DNA from: Myrmaecium sp. VS I D KN 1 | Taxonomy: Eukaryota; Ascomycota; Dothideomycetes; Valsariales; Valsariaceae | Direction of reading: 5' to 3' | Length of the DNA stretch: 64,000 nucleotides | NCBI GenBank assembly: GCA_019775845.1 | Contig: JADQAV010000008.1 | Span: 62,001 to 126,000 of the forward strand | Shown: positions 45,875 through 57,840 of the stretch, in pieces | How positions within the stretch are numbered: position 1 is the stretch's first letter | Layout of the letters: each line of letters opens with the position of its first letter | Program-made: the position numbers and the translations under genes | Notes under the pieces: model-generated | What the model was told of the DNA's origin: nothing | Seen by the model: only the letters and a program-made list of their open reading frames with translations | Databases searched by the model: none

Positions 45875-47219
45875 TCAGAACCCGCCGGTCCAACTGGGCG
45901 ACGTGGCTGAGACCAGGACAAGCGCCCTACAAACAAGGCTATCTGGTCGGCTTATACCTTGACTGGCTCCTTCTTTGATGAACCGCAAATGAGCAGAGAC
46001 CTTATACTCGGACGCCTTAGATTTCCTACATCGGCGCGGACAGATGTTCTCATATATTCGAGAGTCCGTCTTGAGCAGTGCTCGATTGTTTAGCACAACA
46101 CTTATTAAGCGGCGCAGGAGTTCTTTCTGAGATTTCTGTCGCAGCACGACCGGCGCCCGGTGTCTGATGGGTATTCCCTCATTGACTCTCGCCGCCTCCG
46201 CCGCGGACGTCCACACCGGGTGGACGATCTCGCAGGCCTTACCTGGAGAATCCAGATATTTCATGTTCATGGGCCACACGCCGCGGCTCTTCCAACGGAA
46301 GACGGCGAAGAGGGGGACCTTTGTTACGGGATGAACATTTTGCGGCAGGTTCCAACCCGCTTGACTATCGTACGATGTTGGATTGACCACTCATTCTTGC
46401 GATATTCTTGTTGCGGGAAGCGAAGCTATATATACCTCCTTGGGCGAAAACACATGCCCCTGATATCGCGCGCCAGGATTGGTTCAGAGATTGTGCGAAT
46501 TCGATGTTTGTTGGCCATCAGTACGCTGGCTTTCTGTCTCCAACCCAGTTCGATCCGTTTGAAAATCGACCATGTTTCCGGTTACATTCTTCTATCATGG
46601 CGCGCATCGCGTTTGTCAAACACGGCGCATATGAACCTCACGATCTTTGATTTCCGCCACGGTTCAATACCGGAAGGATCGGAGTAAAGTGGTGATCCAT
46701 ACTATCAGGTTTCTTCTACTTCTAGGGAGTCGGGCCATTCCACCGCCATATTCCTTGCCTCTTTTCATACCCTCGAAGCGATGGTGAAAAGCATTGGCAA
46801 ACATGTCCTTCTCCACGGTCTTGCAAGGTGTCTCTGGAGAGGTCGATTCGCTCGGGCCAGAACTCATCCGACGGAACAAGACACAGATGGATACCTCTGT
46901 TACGGCACCAACGTCTTGCGGCTTACGGCTCGTTCGGTCGACCAGACCTTCTTGCGATTGATATGCTTCTATTGATTGCTATTGCAGCTAACCCTTTGTG
47001 GTCGCAAACATATCGACGTCCCTGATGTCGCCCGCTGGCACGGCTTGGGCGGTAGAGAGAAGTCGCTGTTTGTCGCCCAACAGCCAGCTGGCTCCCCCCC
47101 GCCAACGCCGGTCAACCCGTCATACGCTAGGGGGTCAATCAACTTCCTAAATCTCGTCCTCTCATCGCCGCGCATCGCGTTTGTCAAACCCACCGCATTC
47201 GAATCCTCCTGTCATTGAA
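45875..47219 (-). pseudogene. Two neighbouring decayed copies of an unknown gene
   Basis: Segments 45875-46650 and 46664-47219 are related: shared blocks occur in the same order, for example CGCGCATCGCGTTTGTCAAA near 46600 and again near 47168, and GTTACGG..CAACGTTTTGCGG-like stretches near 46323 and 46898. The direction is inferred to be minus, because the minus frame of the second copy contains the motif FANAFHHRFEGMKRGKEYGG (46801-46742), which also occurs in the minus-strand piece at 52786-52851. No full-length frame exists. The family is not recognised. Confidence 0.5.
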
Positions 47220-47437
47220 TCTCTCCATATGGATCCGCTATTCCAGCCGACCCTTCGCGGTTACAAACGCATGCGCGCAACGATCGGCGAGATCTTGGAG
47301 GCCCATTGTCGTCGTGTGTACGAAGCGCCACGCTCCACCGTTGCGCGCCTCCACCGTCAGGTACCAAGGGAACACAGTTGACGTTCGAATAAAGTTGGGA
47401 CGGTGTGGGGGCGTGGTGGATCCACAGTAGGGTAGTA

Positions 47438-48285
47438 CGGAATACTATAACTAGCTTCGGGCCATAACTAGGAACACTAAACTCTGAGACCGGGCGGGCA
47501 CGCCGTACTCGGCTAGCGATTCTATTAGGCCTACGGCTAGTAATTAAAATAAGACTTAAATAACTATTAGGAGGACTAGTATTATATAAAAGCTTATTAT
47601 TCTCGCAGGTCTTTACGTAGGCCCTCTCGCAGGCCCTTTACAGAGGCTCTGGTAGAGCCGTTTATAACGACCAAGAAGAATATCAGATAGAAGCCACGCA
47701 GGCCCTCACGCAGGCCCTTACGCAGGCTCTCACGCAGGCTCTCACGTAGGCTTTTACGCAGGCTTCTACGTAGGCTTCCACGCAGGCTTCTACGCAGGCC
47801 TCTACGTAGGCTCGCTCGTATGCTATTAGAGCGCCCTTAGCAGGCCTATAATAGGGCCTGCGAGGAAGCCTAAGGGTGCTTTAAGGGCCTACGAGTAAGC
47901 CTACGAAGGACCTGCGAGGAAGCCTGCGTAAGGGTCTACGAGGGGGCCTGAGGGCTCTTTAGGGGCCTGCGAGCGAGCCTGCGAAAGGGCCTACCAGGAA
48001 GGGTGCTAGGGGGCCTGCGTGGAAGCCTGCGTGAGAGCCTGCGTAAGGGCCTGCGTAGAAGCCTGCGAAGAGCCTGCGAGGCTTCTGAGCCTACGAGGAT
48101 ATACGTAAAGCTTTATTAAGACTATAGGCTTATTTAAATTCCTATTATAATTATCTAAGTCTTGATTTAATTATTCGCTATAGGCCTAGTAGAATCGCTG
48201 GCTAATCCCCCGCGGCGTGGCGTGTCAGCCCGGTCTCAGGTTTTAGTGTTCTTAGTTATGGCCCGAAGCTAGTTACCGTATTCCG
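47438..48285. mobile_element. Fold-back (MITE-like) element with TA duplication
   Basis: Ends match as inverted repeats: both begin CGGAATAC, and the first 67 bases agree at about 60 positions (CTAGCTTCGGGCCATAACTA is identical), with weaker matching to about 150 bp. TA flanks both ends (47436-47437 and 48286-48287), fitting a Tc1/mariner-like duplication. The interior is a run of 12-bp units, CTCACGCAGGCT-like on the left half and their reverse complements GCCTGCGTGAGA-like on the right, so almost the whole 848 bp can fold on itself. No transposase frame; it would depend on an enzyme encoded elsewhere. Confidence 0.82.
47590..48105. repeat. Inverted array of 12-bp GCAGGC units
   Basis: Interior of the fold-back element. 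Degenerate 12-bp repeats with core ACGCAGGC or ACGTAGGC run to about 47830; the inverse order GCCTGCG or GCCTACG runs from about 47845 on. Many units differ by C/T changes. Confidence 0.8.
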
Positions 48286-48443
48286 TAGGAGGCTTTTGTG
48301 GGATGGCGTGGGGGCCACCGGACTCTCTTGGCGGCTCCCTTAAATGGGGTGGCACGACAGGGCGAAGGGCAGGTAGAACGGTAACGCCGAACTGCGGTGT
48401 GGCATAGACTGTGGTATTTGTCGGAGCGGTTCATTCTTTTGGA

Positions 48444-48929
48444 CTACACTAAGTGTGGAAATTTCGCGGCACAAAGATGCAGAAGTGTTGCTTGAACTGG
48501 GCCGCGCCGCCTTTGAGTAACATATATGGAGAAATACAATATAAATCTCGCGTTCTTATCAACTTTCAGATTACTCTTACAGGTTTCCTCGCGATAAGGC
48601 TGGACAAATACATTTATAGTCCATGCTAGGAGGATGGTGATGGCCATGTGAATAGAATAAAAGAGCTCCGCACATACCTCTAGGTGGAAAAAAGTTAAGC
48701 CGTGGACTGTTCCTAGAGCTTGTACGGATATCCGCTTAACATTGAGACCCTTCACTGAGGAGGTGGACGGTGCCGCTGAGCCAAGAGCTCTATGGGCCGG
48801 GTTGGTAGACCGGTGGTTTAGAGGAGAAGCAAGGAGTCTGTAAAAGCACGGGTGTGCTAATAATCTGCCTGTATGCATCAAACAATATTCAACAAGTGGA
48901 GAATCAATATAAACCAAAGAAGCTGTCAT
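48444..48929 (-). pseudogene. Fragment sharing an N-terminal motif with the 62.7-kb gene piece
   Basis: An open minus frame of 161 codons. Its segment SVKGLNVKR (48758-48732) parallels SVEGLDIKR in the frame at 62743-62600, in both cases after a Ser/Ala-rich stretch. This suggests a shared gene family, but the rest of the frame shows no domain. Confidence 0.35.
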
Positions 48930-49640
48930 ATCAATTTGTACTATGATATCTAAAGTCTATACCCTTTTCGTCAAGTTCGTCGTCCATAGGTATACCTAAG
49001 CATTCCATCTACTCCGGTAGCGCAATCAATATCGCCTGTCTGCTATAATGACTTTCAGAACGTGCCAGAGAGTCCGCTCTTTATCGGCGGATATACCGCG
49101 GAGCGCGGCGCGACGCGCGCCTATCTCATTCCTTCACCGCGAGCGCGCTGCTAAACCCCGCTGCTTTTCTTGAAATGCTACCGCCCGGTAGTAGCAACCC
49201 ACGCAAGTAGAATTTACTGTCGAGGAAACTTCTCACTCTGTCTACCCTTACCCATATCCCCTACCAAAAAAAAGGATGATTCATGGCAACATCACCCCGG
49301 GCTCTCCTTATATATATATCCCCTCGATGTTGTTCTAGCGTTATTCTTACCTTTCCGGGTATATATCCTCGCTTATATGCAAGTCTCCACGACGGCGTGC
49401 CTTTGCTTCACCTAGGTCATGCGGTTGCGCACCACGGTCCGAATACCGATGATAAATTTATGGACGGCGCGGGAGAGGGATAACAGGTGCTGGACTTGGT
49501 AGCGCGGCGGTATATACGCCTCTACGTCGGCTTGATATAGGGTCAGGCTACGGGGGTGAGGGCGGGCCTGGATCAGCAGCTGATGGTAGGTGGGGAGGCG
49601 ATGAACCCGGACGTATTCGTCGTCGGATCCTTCGTCGCTT
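48930..49640. other. Unassigned sequence
   Basis: Short frames only; GC-rich around 49090-49160. Nothing can be called. Confidence 0.4.
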
Positions 49641-50910
49641 GTCAGATTTATTTCGGCCGTGGGTTATTCTTAAGTTATTGAGTCTATTTCGCCCGGGGGA
49701 GGGGCGAATTGGTCGCGGTCTCACTAGTCTGTACTATTCTCGCGCCGTCAGCGGACGTATACTTAGTTATCTCCTCGTCGGCAAAAACGTCGCTTGTGAG
49801 GTCGACGATGGTTCCAGATTAGACCGGACGGGGGTGTAGTTGGATCTATAATAGTAGGGCGCGGAGCGGGGTGCGGTTCGTCTTCGTCTAAGGTAAGGTT
49901 CATAACGAGGACGGCGTACGTAGTAAGGCCGTTATCCTTGCGGCTTTCGGGTCGTATTCGGACGCGTCCTCGGTTATTCTCACGGCACCGCATTCCAATG
50001 GTATCGCCAGAGGACAGCGCCAAACGCCACAGATCCTTATGCGTTCCAAAACGGCACACCTCAGAATCATTATCACCATACGTATCCGGCGCGCAGCGTA
50101 GTCACGAGCCGACGCAATTTCGAGATGAGAATGTTCTTGGATGCTGGTCGGAACCCGTCCCGGACCTCCCCCTCCATGTCATCTGGGTGCAACGCCGCGT
50201 ACGGGATGGTGCTCGTGAGATATATATCAGACGGGGAAGGGCAAGTAGGTGCGGCAGCTGTTCGACCTGGTGCAGTGGGGGCATGTCGGAGTCCATCGTC
50301 ACCTCAATGGTTGCTAGGGACGTCGTCCCAAAGACCAGGGACACAAGGTTAATGACTTGCGTAAGAATCGGTTGGATGGTCTTATCACGACTTGCCGTCG
50401 TCAATCCAGGGCTGGTGGTACGCGCGGGAGACCCTCTATATATATGGGCGTGCTCTCCAAGGATTCGACAGAACGTCTGGAAGCACAAGCGGCGGACGGA
50501 CCGCAAATCGATTTTCTTGAAGTTATTATCTCTGTCTTCCGGGGTGGGGAACACACTGGAAGCGTAGCCACGCTGATACTCTTCTTCGCCGTTCGGCATG
50601 GGGATGGTGGATCTCACGCCTCCAGTCTGCCCACCTAGGATGGCCATATGTGAAATTATGGGTAAAACGACGTCGGCGGCGTGCGACCCGAATGTCGCCG
50701 CCCACCACGTATCTCTCACCACCGGGTATCTCGATGGTGGAGCCGACACTCCGGCCGTGAATGGGCCATATGGGAGATGATCGGGAGCACCACATCGGCT
50801 GCGTGTGAGCCGAGGACGCCGTCCCGGAGGAGGCGGTGGAAGGCCCTGTCTAACGTTAGCTGATGCGAAGCAACCACAACTCCACGTGGTGTTATAGTGA
50901 GAGGGGGTGG
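49640..50910 (-). pseudogene. Decayed gene pieces, minus strand
   Basis: Several protein-like minus frames: 50059-49763 (LSSGDTIGMRCRENNRGRVR) and 50749-50102. A segment GSHAADVVLPIISHMA occurs twice in tandem (around 50805-50760 and again near 50685-50640), and GSHAADVVLLIISRIAVLG recurs at about 53915-53860. No full-length frame. Family not recognised. Confidence 0.45.
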
Positions 50911-51090
50911 TACGTGGGGCTTACCGGGGATAGAGAGCTTGGAGTTAGATGTGCGGGGGCGCCATTGACAGATATCGATACCTATCTAATATAGCCGTTA
51001 TTGTGGCGTATTCGGCCTAGTCGGTTCGCTGTTAATGGTCCAGCATATATATTAACTAAAGAAAGGCAACTAGATCGACCGGCCGGTTGA
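50830..51090. repeat. Dispersed repeat, copy 1
   Basis: The sequence around 50845-50910 (including GCAACCACAACTCCACGTGG) and 50960-51090 matches 57330-57600 in order and orientation. The second part carries a third version of the helix-turn-helix-like segment described at 57437. Confidence 0.6.
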
Positions 51091-51304
51091 GGATGGGGGT
51101 AGCGGTTAGGGTTCCGACGGAGGGGGACCAGCCAACTGAAATTGATCCCTAGAAACAGACTAGACCACCGGGTGGTTCTTGCCGCGCCCTTTCACTTTCT
51201 ATGATATTTCCGCTGAGCACGGACGAATACCTCTTCCCTCTCCGTCGCATATAAGCCCAGGACGTTCCAATAATCTGGGCCCAATTCTCGCCAACCACAC
51301 ACAT

Positions 51305-51733
51305 ATGTACACTCAACGCCCAGAGGGTGTCGAGCAAAGCGGCGCGTGCTCCCGCCATAGTCCTTTCCACCGCTTCGCCACCCGACCGAGCAACAGGTAT
51401 GTCGTTCTATATAGCGGCTCTCTCAGCCGAGGACCAGTAGGTATAGCGGGAAATTGCGGAGAGAGGTCTGGTCGACTCTCGAGGCCTGGGTCCGGGTACA
51501 GATTTGATGAGCTGAATTGAGACGGAACCGGCGCCAGGTATGTACACTCAACGCCCGAAGGGAGGCGAAGTAATATATATAACCCATGCGGTGCGGTATA
51601 CTGACGGATGATGGAGTGACACCGTCCGCGCCGAGTATGTACACTCAACGCCCGCAGGAGGGGTTGAGGGGATATCTATATAGAGGCCATGTCGTTCGGT
51701 CGCTTGACGGGTGACGGAGTGATAAAGGTGCCT
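51305..51733. repeat. Tandem and dispersed copies of a 17-bp motif with TATA-like tracts
   Basis: ATGTACACTCAACGCCC occurs exactly at 51305, 51540 and 51637. The last two head 97-bp units that also share a central (TA)n tract and a GACGG(A/G)TGA(T/C)GGAGTGA segment. The first copy has a longer unrelated spacer. Confidence 0.75.
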
Positions 51734-52560
51734 GGGTCGCCTGTCGCACGGGTCACGAACCGTCTGAATGCGGCTTGCTCTGCTCGACCACCAACATGCA
51801 TGCTCCAGTTTGGCAGCATGCGTTGCTTGTGTGCAGGTCCACAACGGGCGTCTCGTAGATCCACCGTCTCCTCTGGGCCGGACAATAAGTCTCTCCAACG
51901 TCTCCATCCACAATAATAGTTCTTTGCTTTCCCACTCGACTATTTATCGAGACATATTCTTGCCTAATGGCTTCGACGATACCTGCTTTTCGGCGGGGTT
52001 CTCGCCGTCCACGGAAAACCGAAAGTCGCAAGACAAGCGATGGATGGACCAGAAATCCCATGCGTCCGCAACAGGTGGCAAGAGCCTACGACGGGAAGCT
52101 GGTCCAGCTGAACTGCTGCCTACTATACGCGGACCAGTCGAAAGGGGATCCCGAGGAGTGATGAGGTTCTTCAACCTGCCCTTATGACTGCAGCTTTCGT
52201 TCCGCGGATCTAAAAGACTCTTGTTCCGATTGGGCGGCCCTGCTGTATCTTGGCGACTGCCTTGTTTTGGGGACGTTTGGGATTTTGGTGGACGTCACAC
52301 CGGAGGTTTGTCGTCTTCGCGACGCTTCCTAAGAACGGTAGGTATAGACTACCTGCTTCCACGTCTCTCAGGGATAGACTTCGCGCACGGCGAAGGCCCA
52401 CGGCGTGATACTCCGGTCCCTGCCTGGACCACCTATTGGAGGGATGCTGCAATCGGTCTGGTGATGGGCCGCTGTGATCGACGAAAACTTCTCTCAGTAT
52501 TGCGGCCATCCTGGTCTAGAAGCATAGCTTGCTCAAAATGACGCGCTGCCTCTCTGCTTG
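51734..52560. other. Unassigned sequence between repeats
   Basis: Overlapping short frames on both strands (for example 51768-52187 plus and 52061-51753 minus) without domains. Confidence 0.4.
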
Positions 52561-53340
52561 TAGCTTTGCTTCGTCATGGGAAGCATCACGAATGGGATGA
52601 TAGTCTCGCACCAGATGGAGAGTTTACACGAAACATCCGACTCAGAAAGCTAGTTACCCGATACGCAGGGGCAGAAGAGACGGGTTCGTACGCGTCGACC
52701 TGTCCGTGCGGATATATAGTACAATCCAGAGCAAAGCCAAAGAGTCATTGGTACTGGTGGGACGCTTGCGCGACGCAGGCACCACACCGCCGCCATGCTC
52801 CATGCCGCGTTTCATGGCCGTATACCGATTGGTGAAAGCCTGGACGAAACGGCCGAGGCCCACGAGGCCGTCCGCGTCTCCTGAACCCGCGCTGGCGATA
52901 CGGTCTGACAACGCACTCACAAAAGCATTGGAGCGGGGGTTCAGATATGAGGGGACCTGCCCGCAGGTTATCAGCACACGAAGAGCCAGCGAAGTGACAG
53001 CGACAGGCAAGGCAAGCGGTGACTCACAGGGGCACACTCATGGTGTTGCTTTGGGCAATACGTGCAGTTCCTGATAACGGTGTTGCCTTCAAAACCAACG
53101 TCGCACGAACGTCAAGCATCTCATACGGATACCGACACTCTCCAGAGAAACACTTAGGCATTTGAAGTCCGGGATGCGGGCGGACCCTGACGGGACGTTG
53201 ATACAGCCCTTCCAAAGCCGACCTAACAACTCCGCCTCAGGCCTGACGTCTTTTGGGAAGATAGGAGTAGCATCTACTGGAGGGTTTGTCGACCGTGAAG
53301 TCTCCGAAGAAGATATCAAAGTTCTGGAAGACGATCCCTA
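52560..53340 (-). pseudogene. Gene piece with NCTYC motif and MKRG motif
   Basis: On the minus strand a segment NCTYCPKQHHEC (CX2CX6C, 53069-53034) is followed by a GTGAGT donor, and further on by RFVQAFTNRYTAMKRGMEHG (52851-52792). The second motif matches the piece at 46739-46804; the first matches pieces at 58421 and 59231. CX2CX6C is the half-site spacing of fungal Zn2Cys6 clusters, but the second half is not evident. Not a complete gene by eye. Confidence 0.45.
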
Positions 53341-53589
53341 CCCCGAAGCCTAACCCTGGTGTCTAATCACTTACCATGCCTGTCTTCTGCATGGCCCTTG
53401 GAAAATGCCCGCGAGCGTCCGCAGCTTGGAGGAATGTCCCGTGATGTAGACGGCCATCGCACGCGGGTTGTCAACCAGGTTCCACACCCGGTTCGGATCA
53501 GTGTTGATGGCGTTTAACAGCCAGCGAACGCCGGCCTCGCCCGTGCGACTCAGGTCACGGACCGTCTTGATTTTATTACGGACTCGGGG

Positions 53590-54060
53590 TAGATATTCCT
53601 ATAGACTAAACTTGCTGCAGCGCGCGCAAGTCCCTGGAGTTCCTTACGGTGATATTTATGGAGATTTCATAGCTGGGTTTAGCAGGCTCTCCTTCTTTAT
53701 CGCGCAGTCCGCTATTTACCGCGTTATGTAACCGAAGCTCGGCCTCGTCAGGCTGTATTAGGACCGCGTGGATGTAGCACGCGGGGATATCCCCACCGAC
53801 CACATACTCTTCGCCGTTCGGTATAGGGCTGGATGGTGGATCCTACGCTTCTGCCTAGGACGGCTATACGGGAGATAATTAGCAGGACTACGTCTGCCGC
53901 GTGGGAACCCAACACCCTGTCTTGGAGAAGGCGATTTTTGTCCAAAGAGCGAATGGCGTCGAGATGCTAGGTTTTGTTGTTGCTGGGGTTCATGGTGGTA
54001 TTCACTCCGCTCAATGAGCCGTACTAGGACCTTGATACCGCCGGCCTTGGTGCTTCTCAA
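53590..54060 (-). pseudogene. Decayed relative of the 50-kb gene piece
   Basis: Minus frames carry GSHAADVVLLIISRIAVLG and then, in another frame, GDIPACYIHAVLIQPDEAEL. The first matches the segments near 50.7 kb. Reading frames are broken. Family unknown. Confidence 0.45.
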
Positions 54061-54541
54061 GTTGTAGGCAGTAAATCCTTTGTGACAGGTTTGCCAACAA
54101 ACCGAACTGTAAAATCGGAGGATCCTACTAACTAACTCTTCACGCCAACCAGGTGGGGCACCTGATAGTCCATGTACCGCGTCCGTCGTTGATACACCTG
54201 GTACGCGGATGTATCGGACTTCGTATATTATTGCGAGATCTAGGCGCGTGTAATTATTCTTCTACATATGCTGCCGAGCGCCGCGCTTAGGACTGCGTAA
54301 GTTATCATATATGTGTATAAAGCTGGTGCGAGCCCCGCCTCCAGAACCGGACGCGAGACAGAGCCTGATCCGACCGGCCTTAGGCCTACTCCGCCCGAGT
54401 AAAAGCTTAGAACCATCATTCCATCTCAGTAATCAGTAAAAGCCTACCTATATATTCGGGACCAGGACTTGCGGACTGCGTTACTGTGAGTAATATTCGA
54501 CGTCGGTGCCGAACCTAGGCGCGAAGTAAAATGTCCCGATC
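54061..54541. other. Unassigned sequence
   Basis: About 480 bp without a frame of note. Confidence 0.4.
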
Positions 54542-54805
54542 TTACTTAATACTGTCGTCAGCAGGAACGTATTCGTTGTTATAACATAACCCAACGCTCC
54601 CTATCCCATGTGCCTCGGCGTTCGCCCGGACTATGACGTACGGGATCCGGGCGTTGGGGTCGGCGTCGGTGGGCGCGATGCTAATCGCGGCCGCCTCAAT
54701 ATATATGTAGAGGGTGGGACTGTGGAAGCAGGTAATGGTCGAGACAGTGATATGCTTAATATTTCTTAGGTAGGCCCCGAAGATTATCTCGGTGCGCGCC
54801 GTCAT
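54542..54805 (-). other. Open frame of 87 codons, possible exon
   Basis: Minus frame beginning MTARTEIIFGAYLRNIKHIT with beta-rich composition. No domain, and no partner exon found. It may belong to the decayed families around it. Confidence 0.3.
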
Positions 54806-57290
54806 GGCGGTGTGGTCCTGTATGAGCGTCTGCCGCTAGGTAGGTTGTCTCGCAAGGCCGGCTTTCCTAATTGGTCGATGATGTAATGGTATTTAAAGCC
54901 CATCCATGCTTAGGACGGGATCTTGGAAGAGTACTAGTATGCTAGCAATATAGGGGGCTGCTTCGCCTGGGCCGAGCCGGAGGCATTTTGGCCATCAGCG
55001 GTACCTGTAGGCTCGATAATCTCCAGCGCCGGAGAGGTAGCGTCGTCCCATCCGGGTAGATCAGCTCTTCTGCACAGAACTATACCTACGCTGTGTTATC
55101 GGCGTGTTGAATAGCTCTCACCATTATATCATAGTTGCTGGCCGGAACGCAAGGCTGCCTGAGTTTTCCTAACAGGGGGGCCACGGGAAAGCGGAATCAG
55201 TCTGGGTAATATCCACGTCGAAGTCGTGGGGGATTCGCCTGCAACTCCACGGTGCCGACTACGTTCGCACCTACACCCTACAAAAGCTGTTGGAGGTGGA
55301 ATCCACAGAGGGTTCTGTCTCGGTCCTTGAGTGCCATTCTAAAGGCCAACCGAAGTGACCCTGTGGAAAACGGTAGAAGCAAAATCCTGGAGAAGATTGT
55401 GATGGTAGTCCAGCTGGCCACGAACGGCTCATAGCACCTAGGCGACGCTCGCCAAGAGAGGTGCTTAGTAGGCGCATCTTGCCAGATCAAAATTACCCAG
55501 ATTACAGCTGAGGCATAAGGGCATAGCTTCTTCCCTAACACCGACGATCTTCTGAAACGGTCCATCAGCGAGGGTTGCAACAAGCTGCTAGGGGTCCAAA
55601 TAGACACAGGCAGGTACTCGTTCAACGCTTTGTCGCATTGTCGAAGCTCTGAGTACTCTTGCATCGCTTGTTTGGTTTCGTGGGTTCGATGCCCTAAGAA
55701 CCGGACTTTTGAGAGCTGGATATATCGACGAGAAGCAGCTGGTCCAGACGATTTTCGGTCAGCCGGACTGCAAGCTGTCTCCCACACGGCGCGGTAGGTC
55801 TTTGCGACTCGTTACTAATATTCTTCTTAATTCACCACGCGAATGACCCACGATCTGTATCTTCGTATAAGCGCGACGGTGCCAACATGACGGCCTAGGT
55901 CGACCCGGTCGAGTTCTAGACAACTTCGATTTGAGTCTGATTCAGGACGGATTCTGTGTCGGGAACATCAGAACTCCGCCGTCGGTGGGATGGATAATCA
56001 TCTGGATGCTCCAGGAAAGAAGGGCACACCACTGACCGGGCCCAGCAGGAGGTAGTGGTAAGTATCCTGGACTAATCATGCGACCGGCTTTTATCCCGCC
56101 TCTCTTCGCCTCCTCTCGTCTTCTGATGTCTCTGATCTCTGAAGGACATATCGGAAGAGGGTCAAATTTGTGAAGGAGGAAATGGCCCAACACTCCCTGT
56201 AGGCGTGTTGGACAGCTTCGACGCAGGCGGTGGGCATGATCGGACGTTCCTGTCTCAAAAGCCTAGCAGGTCCACGGATCTGCTCGAGCATCCAAATCTA
56301 GGTAGTCTTTGACCCAGCCATCCGTGGAACGAACGCATCCTCATACCGACCCGTCCTAACTCCGCTAGCTCGACGACCTCTACGCCAGACTAGGTAGCTC
56401 GAGTGACCCGATCTCCTCCCACCCGTTTTTTAGCAGGTTCCAGGAGGAAAAGTAGATATTCTCTCATGTTGCCCGGTCTTTGCCCTTCTCGAGCGTTTTT
56501 CCTTTTTATTTCGTGGAGCTAAGAGGCTTATTAGGGGCTTGATAGAGTATCTGTAGCACTGGCTTCAGCCTCTGTTTTATAGCTTGAGCCTCTCCCGCCA
56601 GTAGTTCCAGCTCCGCGGTGCAGATCTCATACGGGCGTAGCTCGCCGCATATAATAGTAGGACGCTGGCCAACCTAACTCTCTACCCCCTTCCCGCGGTA
56701 GCGGCGTAGTTATAATACCTCAAATAGGAAGCCTAACGCCTAGCAACCGGTCTCTGCGTTGGCTGGCGGGTGATAGTAAGCCCTACTAGTACAGCCGGGT
56801 TCGTTTAGTATATACGCTCGTCTCCAACGACTCCAGGCGCGCTGTGCCCGCGTCGCCGTAACTAACGTTAGCAATATCGAGGACGCGCTCCGCGTCGATC
56901 TGAACTAGCGCCTCGCCGTCTATCCAGCGTATCTTGCTTATTTTAAGGAGCTAGTAACGTACTTTACTACTGTGTCCCTATCTATCCGAACGTTACACTC
57001 GCTACAGTCCGCCTAACGTATAATATACCTGGTATAGGTATTAACAGACAGGCGCTCGACGGTACGCTGCTCGCGAGTAGCAAAGGCTGTACCGCTCGAG
57101 GACCTCGCAGATCTCTGCCGACTCGAGATGGATAGCGTTACGCGCGCGTCGAAGACAAAGCCGGAGGAGAGCAGGCTGAATACTTCCTACGGACCCCCGT
57201 CTAAGGCGGTGCCGGAGACGCGCTAATAGGCGGGCGGTCGCGCTCTGAGGGTAAATAGGTCGTTCTGCAGCCGCGCTACCGATGTTAGTA
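54806..57290. other. Unassigned sequence of about 2.5 kb
   Basis: The largest frame is 55787-55278 (minus, 169 codons), without domain. AT-rich parts such as 56690-57010 look mutated. No repeats beyond those listed were seen. Confidence 0.4.
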
Positions 57291-57840
57291 AGCCGGTACC
57301 TACTCTTACGCCGGCCCGCAAGAGACGCTTGAAGGCTCTGTCTGAGGTTAGCTGGTACGACGCAACCACAACTCCACGTGGAAATCGTAGTGAGAGGGAG
57401 GTGACACGTGGGACTTAGTACAGGGCTTGCAGTTGTATGTCAGACGGGGCCGTGGATAAAAAGGGATATCTGTCGAGCATAGCTGTTGTCGTCGGATACT
57501 CCTCCCAATCGGTTCGTTGTTGGTGGTCTAAGGGGCAGGTCAGCTGCAGGAAAGCGACCAGGTCTACGGACCGGTTGAGGATCAGGGTTGTGGTGACGAG
57601 GACGTTGAACCTACCACCGAGAAGGTGGACGTATTAGGTGTAAGGCTCGACTCTTTGGTGACTTGCAATTAGATACGGTATAAGGCCGTCGACAAGAAAC
57701 GATACCGGTCCAGCATAGCCGTCATAGTTGGCTACTCCTCCCAGTCTGTCTGCTATCAGTATTCCAGAGGGCAGATCAGCTGCAGGAAGAGGTGTTGGTG
57801 CGCGTATCCTATTTTTTTCACCTTTGTAGGCCCCGACTAG
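57290..57840. repeat. Dispersed repeat, copies 2 and 3, with helix-turn-helix-like segment
   Basis: The plus strand encodes SSIAVVVGYSSQSVRCWWSK within 57437-57637 and SSIAVIVGYSSQSVCYQYSR at about 57690-57750; both continue with GQ(V/I)SCRK. The pattern I-A-x3-GYS-x2-SV-x2-W-x3-G is what a helix-turn-helix shows. Differences between copies fall largely at third positions, hinting at past coding constraint. A third, more decayed copy is at 50965-51060. The minus strand of the adjoining part (about 57390-57330) resembles the 50.85-kb repeat. Confidence 0.55.

Noticed and set aside
46160-47218. Plus-strand frames of the two repeats near 46-47 kb as the coding strand
   Set aside because: They align with each other, but the minus strand carries the MKRG motif shared with another locus, so minus is preferred.
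55680-55705. GGTTCGATGCC, a B-box-like word
   Set aside because: No cloverleaf and no A box upstream.
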